Of a stretch of 64,000 nt of DNA, positions 56,960-64,000 are shown one piece after another. Both the position numbers and the translations under genes were made by a program. Under the pieces are notes generated by a model, which was given only the letters and a program-made list of their open reading frames with translations, had not been told where the DNA came from and did not search any database. Numbering within the stretch: position 1 is the stretch's first letter; the number at the start of each line of letters is the position of its first letter. Origin of the DNA: Alisma plantago-aquatica (lineage: Eukaryota > Streptophyta > Magnoliopsida > Alismatales > Alismataceae); contig OY856409.1 in the NCBI GenBank assembly GCA_963693085.1, positions 1,538,161,072-1,538,225,071 on the forward strand. Reading direction: 5' to 3'.

Positions 56960-57560
56960 TCATAAAATCCTAATCTGGAATATGAACCCTAATTGAGAAG
57001 GTTAATGAACTCTAACCCTAATTCACCGCAATTTTAAGTATAACCCTAATCCAGGGTAAGGATGTAATCCTAGACTAGAATGATGACTTGAATAACCATA
57101 CTTCAGGGTTATGTGATGTGAAATCCGAATTTGGATGAATAGTAAACCCTGATTATGGGTAATTCAATAGAAACCCTAATTGGGAAGAATAGTAAACCCT
57201 AATTGGAAATAATTGCACATCAATCCTAATTATGGGTAATTGATTGTGAAATCCTAATTTGGATGAATAGTAAACACAAATTATGGGTAATTGAATAGAC
57301 ACCCTAATTGGGATGAATAGTAAACCCTAATTGTGGGTTATTGAATGTAGACCCTATTCTGGGGTAAAATTATGTGAAACCCTAACTTAGGGTGATTTTA
57401 TGAGAAACCCTGATGTTTGATGTGATGTGGAACTCAAATCCAGGGTGATGCTATGCAATGCTTTATGAAGCCCTAATTTTGGGCAATATGGTGATAAACC
57501 ATAACCCTGATCTGGGTAATGGGATGAATATCCCCAAATGACATGAAATGGGAAACCCTA
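56960..57560 (+). repeat. AAACCCTAATT-type tandem repeats in LTR E
   Basis: About 16-18 copies of AAACCCTAATTNGGGATGAATAG and shorter variants, spaced 25-40 bp. The AACCCTAA core is one to two units of the plant telomere repeat in each copy, never a continuous run. Confidence 0.75.
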
Positions 57561-58239
57561 ACCCTGGTAAGGGAATTGTGGTGTTACTCTTGATTAATAT
57601 GAAACTGAAATATGATTGATATATATGTTATCATGTGTGCTAACCATGCAGGTATCCTGAGATGATGAACATATCCAGGTATGAGCTATGATGCTTTATT
57701 CATTGAAATTATTCATTGGGCCTTGTGTGCCATCATATACCTTGTTGCTTAGTAAATAATAACAAGAGAGTTAATGAGCCTCGAGTGCCATAAGAGATGC
57801 TTGTGTAGCAAGTATCATGTTTACCTTGATCAAATGACTTGAAGGAGATAATTACCTGAAAAAGTGGTAACAATGCTCAGTGATGAGCTAAGGGTTTGAA
57901 TACCCAGATCCATATAATTATGGTATTGAGATTGTTAAGGGATGATAATTCCCAGTATTGAAATGAGGGACTGAGATCCCAATGTCTTATAAAGACGGAG
58001 AAGTAAATGATGAAAACAGTACATGTTTCTTTGTAGCACTTGACCTAATAAGTTATGTTTGAAAACTTGACTAATGTTAAAAGAATATGATAATATGCTT
58101 AATTAATCAAGTGATGCCATAGAATGTAGTTGCCCTAGCCACAGATCCATCAGTGTTAGAATTAGCTGAATGGTGAAAAGCGTTTTACTCGGAACACATA
58201 TTTTTGAATATGTGGGGGTAATTGGGCAAATATATCCTT

Positions 58240-58400
58240 ATGCCCCATAGGAATGGCTACGGGCTATGTCCTATGTACGTGATTGGTTTCGGACCATACC
58301 CCAATAAGAGTATAGCTACGGGTCATAACTCCTCAATATAATACCAGGCATTGGCTATGGGCCATAACCCTGAAGAGAGTATATGCTATGGGCTATAACT
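58240..58400 (+). repeat. GGCTACGGGCTATRWCYC repeats in LTR E
   Basis: Five units of about 35-40 bp with the core TGGCTACGGGCTATAACCC and variants. Confidence 0.75.
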
Positions 58401-58563
58401 CTATATCAAAGATGCCAATATATCATGACAAGCTAATTGCAGTTTGACACATGATGTCTCTGTTAAAAGTAGTCTCGTACTGACCGAGACAGATGAGGTC
58501 ATGGAGTCCAGCTCTCCCATTGACCTTATGTGGTACCGATGCTTTACGTAATTGTGGTCGGTT

Positions 58564-58590
58564 GGAGTATGAGCGGTATATCTCATCTCC
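58564..58590 (+). terminator. Conserved stem-loop in LTR E
   Basis: GGAG-T-ATGAG pairs with CTCAT-CTCC (nine pairs, one bulged T) around the loop CGGTATAT. It is followed by CAGGGCTTAAGAATG. The stem sequence differs from LTR A almost throughout, while loop and downstream block are kept. Confidence 0.6.
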
Positions 58591-59072
58591 TCAGGGCTTA
58601 AGAATGTTTGTAAAATGTAATCAGCCGTGTAGCGTATTTGCATAAGATTGAAATATGAGAATCATTGGTTGATGTTATTATGCTTAGTATGTTCTAGATA
58701 CATAAATGTTATATATGATCTTCAAGTCCTTATTGAATAAGAGACATGGTGCTTTATCAAGTTATAGCTTAAATGCTTGAATTGAAATGTTGCTTTATTC
58801 TGCATAGATATTGATTTATCTGTTGTTGAATATCTAATTCCACTGTATAGTTTATTTCCATTAAACTGCAATAATAATGTTTTCGGCGAAGAGTTATATC
58901 TCTCACTGGGGCAATTTTATAATTGTCTCACCCTCGTGGAATCCAACATTTTTAGGTGGACGCTAACGAGGTAGAAACAGAAACCTCATAAAAAGGGAAG
59001 AACAACAACAGCAACAACAACAACGACAATAGTGAATCTTCAGGAGGAGATACTGGCTGTCAAGTCTTGTAT

Positions 59073-59083
59073 ATGTATAAATA
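59073..59083 (+). promoter_or_regulatory. Candidate TATA element near the end of LTR E
   Basis: GTATAAATAGAG is a good TATA-box match about 400 bp before the LTR end. If used, R-U5 would be short and the stem-loop block would lie in U3. This conflicts with the poly(A) reading of that block, so only one can hold. Confidence 0.35.
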
Positions 59084-59211
59084 GAGTCCTATGTGTCATC
59101 TCTGTACTCTCAGGTCCTAGGAGTCAGTGATAGTGTTTTTATAATTGATCTGAGATTTTGGCATGATGCCTCAAGGATTTTTCTACTTGTGCTTTTTAGC
59201 AAAGCAATGAT

Positions 59212-59234
59212 GTATATATATATATATATATATA

Positions 59235-59281
<47 letters not shown>
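59212..59281. repeat. (TA)n microsatellite
   Basis: About 70 bp of alternating TA with one TTCA interruption, in LTR E. Confidence 0.97.
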
Positions 59282-59283
<2 letters not shown>

Positions 59284-59484
59284 TCAAGAAGAAATGGTAC
59301 AGAGAATGTACTATGTGAACCAGGATGTGAATGTAATATTATGGTTCTTGTTTAAAGAGTTTTCCTGAGAATGGATCCCTTTGAAAGTGGTTTTAATTTT
59401 TAGTGATTTTTGGTAATTCCGCTGCTAATAATACGCTTCCACATTAGTTAATCTTGTTTTTGTGAATCGTTCATCACAATTTAG

Positions 59485-59496
59485 TGGTATCAGAGC
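59485..59496 (+). promoter_or_regulatory. Primer-binding site of gypsy copy E
   Basis: TGGTATCAGAGC, an exact match to the plant initiator tRNA-Met site, 6 bp after LTR E. Confidence 0.93.
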
Positions 59497-59611
59497 TCTA
59501 GGTTCACTGAGTCTATAGAGATATAGGATTAAGGTTGTTGAGTCTATTCTAGTGTCTTCCAGTTATCTGATAGTGTCTTCTGCTCATATCGGAGGAGAAG
59601 AAGAACTAAAG

Positions 59612-60823
59612 ATGTTTGGATCACACGATGAACATGCTGCTGAGAGCAGTGTTGCTGCACCACGAGGAGGTGTAAGTGATTAAGATAGGGAAGGGCCCGT
59701 ACATGAACAACCCCAGTTAAATCAAGATGATATGGGGAACCCAACCTTCCAAGCTATGTTTGGGCAGTTTATGGCAACCATGACTCATATGACAGATAGG
59801 ATGCCATTACCTGCACCTAGGGCACCTACCCACCGTGAAGGATAGGGAGCCGACAAGACATTTGAACGACTTCGCCAGGTTGGGGCCATAGATTATGCTG
59901 GCACAACTGATCCAGCCGATGCAGACTTATGGCTGACTGAACTGGAGAAAGCCTTTAGGATCCTCAATATCCCTGAGGTTGAGAAGGTGAGACATGTTGT
60001 TTACCTGTTGAAAGGGAGTGCTGGTCACTGGTGGACCATAGAAGAGGGAAAGAGGCCAGGTATTGAGATCGGATGGGAAGAGTTTTGACGAGAATTCGTC
60101 AGTAGATACTTTCCCAAGACTTTTCTGGACGAGAAAATTACTCAGTTTGAGCGGATTAGGCAGGGAAAAATGAACATTAGCGAGTATGAGGCTAAGTTCA
60201 TAAAACTTTTGCGGTTTTGTCCACATATGGCATCTACTGATGAGGAGAGGATACGATGTTTTGAGAAGGGCTTGAACGCTGAATTGACCACTCCGGTGTC
60301 TGCTTTAGAGAATCGGGAGAGGTTTTCCACCTTCATGGAGTTTGTAAGACGGATAGAGAGGTCTGTGATTGAGAAGCGTCAGACCAAGAGTAAGAAAGAG
60401 TACACACAGTTTCAAGGACAAATGTCTGAGGGTTTCAAGAAACCAAGATTTTCCGCACCAGCAGCACCATAGAGGTTCAATACCCAGACGCAGTGGACGT
60501 CAAGTAGGGGAAGAGGGCATAGTTTTCCTCTGAGTAGAGCCCCTAGCATAGCATCAACATCAGTAACTGGACCCTTTAGACCACATCAAGAGAGTAGAAC
60601 TTGTCATCGATGTGGACTAGTAGGACATCTGGCAAGGGATTGCCCAACAAGGAATGTAGTAGTGAATCAACCTCCGAGACAGAGTCAGCAAGGTTCTCAG
60701 AGAAAACTATTTTCTAGTGGTACCTGAGGACGTGGACAAGCGTCCCAGGCAGGATCTTTTGCAACCAATAATAGAGCACAAGACCAACAGCATGCAACGA
60801 CAAGATTCTATGCAATGAATTAG
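59612..60823 (+). pseudogene. Gypsy gag (copy E) with six in-frame stops
   Basis: Capsid and nucleocapsid of the long-LTR gypsy. The ATG at 59612 starts one frame that can be followed to 60823 and on into the protease without a frameshift. It is broken only by stops at 59681 (TAA), 59843 (TAG), 60086 (TGA), 60470 (TAG), 60725 (TGA) and 60821 (TAG). The capsid core is at 59915-60380 (DADLWLTELEKAFRILNIPE, HVVYLLKGSAGHWWTIEE, FLDEKITQFERIRQGKMNIS, FEKGLNAELTTPVSALENRE). The zinc knuckle CHRCGLVGHLARDC at about 60601-60645 is intact CCHC. The layout, gag and pol in one frame with a very long LTR, resembles Del/Tekay-type elements. Confidence 0.92.
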
Positions 60824-60832
60824 CCCGAGGCA

Positions 60833-61426
60833 GTGGTTAATCCCCGAGTTGGGACAAGTCAGATGGAACTATTGTATTCTGATATGTCTTCATCATGCTT
60901 CGTGTCTGTTTTAAATTATCCGGGTGCTACGCATTCCTTTATCACTCGAAAAGTGATATATGACTGCAACATGATTGTCAGTCATAGAGTAAATAGTTTG
61001 ATGCTAGAAACCCCTTTGTTGGGATCTGCAGTGTTGCAGGAGGTGTGTTCTCCCTGCACTCTTATCTTTTCTGAACATCGCATTCAAGTGGATATTATAC
61101 CACTTGAGATGCACGGATTTGATTTAATTCTTGGAATGGACACCCTAGAAAAGTACAAGGTTGTCTTGGATTGTGAGTCCAAGCAAGTTGTGTTCACAGA
61201 TGATAGTGACACATGGATCTTTCAGGGAGATAGAAAGATTCTTCCAACCTGTCTTGTGTCAGCTATGATAGCTGAGAAGCTGATGAGGCAAGGATGTCTT
61301 GCATTCTTGGCACATGTGGTAGATACCACCATGGAGAGCCCTCATCCTTCTGAAGTTTTGGTAGTCAGGGAATTTGAGGATGTGTTTCCTGAGGAACTTC
61401 TAGGTGTACCTCCGCCCCGAGATTGA
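60833..61426 (+). pseudogene. Gypsy protease region (copy E), active site lost
   Basis: Continues the gag frame. The usual active site (DSGATHSFI in this family) reads NYPGATHSFI, so the catalytic Asp and its neighbour are replaced while the rest of the motif is clear. The downstream blocks GFDLILGMDTLEKYKVVLDC, LMRQGCLAFLAHVV and REFEDVFPEELLGVPP are well kept. A one-base shift near 61420 ends the frame, and the following residues (IDFEINLIP) are found in the next frame. Confidence 0.9.
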
Positions 61427-62700
61427 TTTTGAGATTAATCTAATCCCGGTCACGCAACCTATAGCACAAACACCGTATAGAATGGCACCTACTGAGATGG
61501 CATAGCTCAAGAAACAACTACAAAAATTGCTTGAGAAGGGTTTTATCCAACCGAGTACTTCACCATGGGGTGCTCCGGTCCTCTTTGTAAAGAAGAAGGA
61601 TGGATCGATGTGGTTATGCATTGGTTACAAGCAATTGAATAAAATAATTATAAAGAACAAGTATCCTCTGCCAAGGATTGATGACTTATTTTATCAGTTA
61701 CGTGGTGCAACTATCTTTTCTAAGATAGATTTGAGGTCGGGATACCATCAGTTGCGTATCAAGGAGAGTGACATACCTAAGTCTACTTTCAGGACAAGGT
61801 ATGGTCACTATGAGTTCATAGTTATGTCGTTTGGACTAACTAATGCACCACCTGCATTCATGGAACTTATGAATAGAATCTTTCAACCTTTTCTTGATCA
61901 GTGTGTAGTCGTCTTTATAGATGACATCTTGATCTACAGTAGAGATGCTCAACAGCATGAGAAGCACCTCCGTCAGGCTTTAACTTTGCTAAGAGAGCAT
62001 AAGTTATATGCTAAGTTTAGCAAATGTGAGTTCTGGTTACCAGAAGTTTCTTTTCTAGGACAAGTAATATCTGCTTTAGGTATTTGTGTTGATCCTAAGA
62101 AGGTAGAATTTGTCCTACAATGGGAACAACCGAGGACACCGACGGAGATTTGTAGTTTTCTTGGACTAGCAGGTTATTACAGGAGGTTCATTAAGAACTT
62201 CAGTTCTATAGCTTTACCCCTAACCAAGTTGACCAGGAAAGAGGTTCCTTTTGTCTGGAATGACAAGTGTCAACAATCTTTTCAGATGCTGAAGGAAAGG
62301 TTAACAAGTGCACCTGTGTTAGTATTACCTGAGCAAGGGAAGGGGTACATAGTCTTCTGTGATGCATCTAAGAACGGTCTAGGATGTGTGTTGATGCAGG
62401 ATAAACAAGTGATTTCTTTTGCTTCTCGACAACTTAAGAAACACGAGGAGAATTATCTGACACGCGATCTAGAGTTAGCTGTTGTGGTCCTTGCCTTGAA
62501 GATCTGGAGACATTATCTCAATGGAGAAACATTCCAAATTTTCATAGACCATAAGAACTTAAAGAATATGTTTACACAACATGAGATAAGAATGAGGCAA
62601 TGCCGCTGGATGGAGTTAATCAAGGACTACGATTGTACAATTGATATCATCCAGGGAAGGCCAATGTGGTTGTTGATGCTTTAAGCAGAAAATCAGCAAC
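61427..62700 (+). pseudogene. Gypsy reverse transcriptase-RNase H (copy E), nearly intact
   Basis: The best-kept domain of the window. After the frameshift near 61420 one stop remains at 61503-61505 (TAG), then 61527-62684 is fully open. RT blocks are [50 protein letters not shown], the catalytic FIDDILIYS, and [19 protein letters not shown]. RNase H blocks are [37 protein letters not shown] and [11 protein letters not shown], with the acidic residues in place. A second shift near 62660 moves the linker ([18 protein letters not shown]) to the frame at 62666-62869. Confidence 0.95.
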
Positions 62701-62984
62701 ACCAACCTTAGATAAATCACAGCTAAACTCCATAGTGTGCTCTAAGAGAGATATGCTTATCTCTTTAAGGAAAGATAATGCACAACTTAAGGTATCATTG
62801 TTATCTGGGTTGTTAGCTGAGATGCAAGTAAAACCAACTCAGAGACAAAAAATTAAAGATGCACAGTAAACTGAGTTGTAGTTCAGCAGATTAGATCAGA
62901 GTATGGTAGTGAGAAACGTGATGGTTTTCATGAGTCAGAAGATCAGGTAGCCTGTTAACATGGTAATATGATAGTACCCGATAT

Positions 62985-64000
62985 CGATGATTTAAGAAAG
63001 TTAGTCCTAGAAGAAGCTCATTCTTCGATGTATGCTATGCATCCAGGGAGAACCAAGATGTATCATAACTTAAAAGATATGTATTGGTGGTCTGGATTGA
63101 AGAAAGATGTGGCTGAGTTTGTTATGCTGTGTCCGGTGTGTCAGTAGGTTAAAGTTGAACATCAGAAGCCCGCAAGAACAATGCAATCTTTGCCTATACC
63201 GCAGTGGAAATGGGATCATGTGACAATGGACTTTGTGGTTGGTTTACCTAGAACCACCAAAAGTCATGATTCCATTTGGGTGATAGTTGATAGGTTGACA
63301 AAGACAACACATTTCTTACCTATCAAAACAACCTACACTACTGAGAAGATGGCACAGTTATATGTTAATGAGATAGTGTGGTTGCACGCGGTTCCAGCTA
63401 CTATCGTTTCTGATAGAGGCCCCCAGTTTATGAGTCCTTTTTGGGAGCGACTCCATAAAGCTTTGGGTACACAGTTAAGGTTTAGTACATCCTTTCACCT
63501 ACAGACAGATGGACAATCTGAAAGGCTCGTACAAACTTTGGAGGACTTGCTTAGGGCATGTGTCCTTCAATTTGTAGGAAGTTGGGATGTACACTTGAGC
63601 TTGATAGAATTTGCTTATAATAATAGCTATCAGCACAGTATTGAGATGGCACCATATGAAGCTTTATATGGTAGACGTTGTAGATCTCCTTTATGTTGGT
63701 ATGAAACAGGGGAGTACCAACACCTGGGTCCTGAGTTAGTGCAGCAAACAACTGAGAAGATTAAAGTAATACAACAACAGTTGAAAGCGGCTCAGGATAC
63801 ACAGAAATCTTACGCCGAAAAAAGGCGAAGACCTTTAGAATTCCAAGTTGGAGACATAGTATATCTCAAGGTCTCACTTTGGAAAGGAGTTCTTAGATTT
63901 GTAAGAAAGGGGAAGCTAGCTCCTAGATTTATGGGGCCTTATCCAGTCATTGAACGGAATGGAAAGCTAGCCTATAAGCTGGAGTTACCACCTGAGTTGC
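62985..64000 (+). pseudogene. Gypsy integrase (copy E), runs off the window
   Basis: The zinc domain is at about 62985-63144 (VLEEAHSSMYAMHPGRTKMY, CPVCQ: HHCC kept) and is followed by a TAG at 63145-63147. From 63148 to the window end the frame is open. It shows WKWDHVTMDFVVGLP (first Asp), SIWVIVDRLTKTTHFLP, TIVSDRGPQFMSPFWERLHK (second Asp), QTDGQSERLVQ, SLIEFAYNNSYQHSI (Glu), RCRSPLCWYETGEY, and the C-terminal FQVGDIVYLKVSLWKGVLRF and APRFMGPYPVIE. The DDE triad is complete. Between 62870 and 62985 the frame is lost. Whether a chromodomain follows cannot be seen. Confidence 0.93.

Larger units (their letters stand above)
54656..59478 (+). mobile_element. LTR E, 5' LTR of the best-preserved gypsy copy
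   Basis: 4823 bp from TGTAACATCCCTGACC to TTCATCACA, followed by a perfect PBS. The start, the AGTTATATAACT palindrome (55863-55874), the stem-loop (58564-58590) and the ACATTTTTAGGTG block (about 58947-58959) match LTRs A and C. The extra length comes from internal repeat arrays. The right LTR would be beyond the window. Confidence 0.85.

Noticed and set aside
56960..57560. Interstitial telomere
   Set aside because: The AAACCCT units are spaced and mixed with other repeat sequence, never in a continuous array.
59485..59500. Possible tRNA gene at TGGTATCAGAGC sites
   Set aside because: Only the 3'-end complement of tRNA-iMet is present. These are primer-binding sites, with no cloverleaf around them.

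Overview
The window is plant nuclear DNA and consists almost entirely of transposable elements. The evidence is AT-rich sequence, Ty3/gypsy and Ty1/copia polyproteins in decayed frames, primer-binding sites matching the 3' end of initiator tRNA-Met, and a plant-type (RICESLEEPER-like) hAT transposase with GT-AG introns. I found no convincing single-copy host gene, tRNA or rRNA. Long LTRs, deep nesting and many nonsense mutations point to old heterochromatin of a repeat-rich seed plant; I cannot name the species.

Layout. 1-3819 is the 3' end of a Ty1/copia element (pol remnant plus a 2.2 kb LTR with a CCGATCGG repeat array). 3820-~9030 is a decayed minus-strand Ty3/gypsy copy (IN, RT-RNaseH, PR, gag, PBS, LTR piece). 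9176-22258 belongs to a second gypsy family with very long LTRs: an integrase tail, LTR A (10098-13653, +), a gag fragment (+), then IN, RT, PR and gag on the minus strand, and LTR B (18761-22258, -). A and B form a large inverted repeat. 22795-32054 is one complete SIRE-like Ty1/copia insertion on the minus strand, with 1.2 kb LTRs, an ATGTA target duplication, no visible integrase core, and an extra ORF with an acidic tail between RNaseH and the 3' LTR. 32060-36067 has no recognisable gene.

36068-54052 is a three-level nest. LTR C (+) of the long-LTR gypsy family is split by a non-autonomous element, LARD-like (39586-52430, target duplication AGGAG), with two ~3.25 kb LTRs and a 2.1 kb non-coding interior. 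Its right LTR is split in turn by a 4.2 kb hAT transposon (45320-49522, 8-bp duplication GCCTTGCT) with a broken transposase. LTR C then resumes and is followed by PBS and gag. 54053-~54430 is an inverted LTR piece (D). 54656-64000 is the best-preserved gypsy copy: a 4.8 kb LTR (E), PBS, and one gag-pro-pol frame broken by stops and frameshifts, running off the window end inside integrase.

The most interesting signal is in the long-LTR gypsy family. LTRs A, B, C and E share a stem-loop whose 8-nt loop is conserved (pattern YGGTAYRY) while the stem sequence changes in compensating ways. It sits just upstream of a conserved CAGGGCTTAATAAA-like block. Three of the four also share an AGTTATATAACT palindrome fused to a splice-donor-like GTGAG. 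These look like RNA-processing signals under selection.
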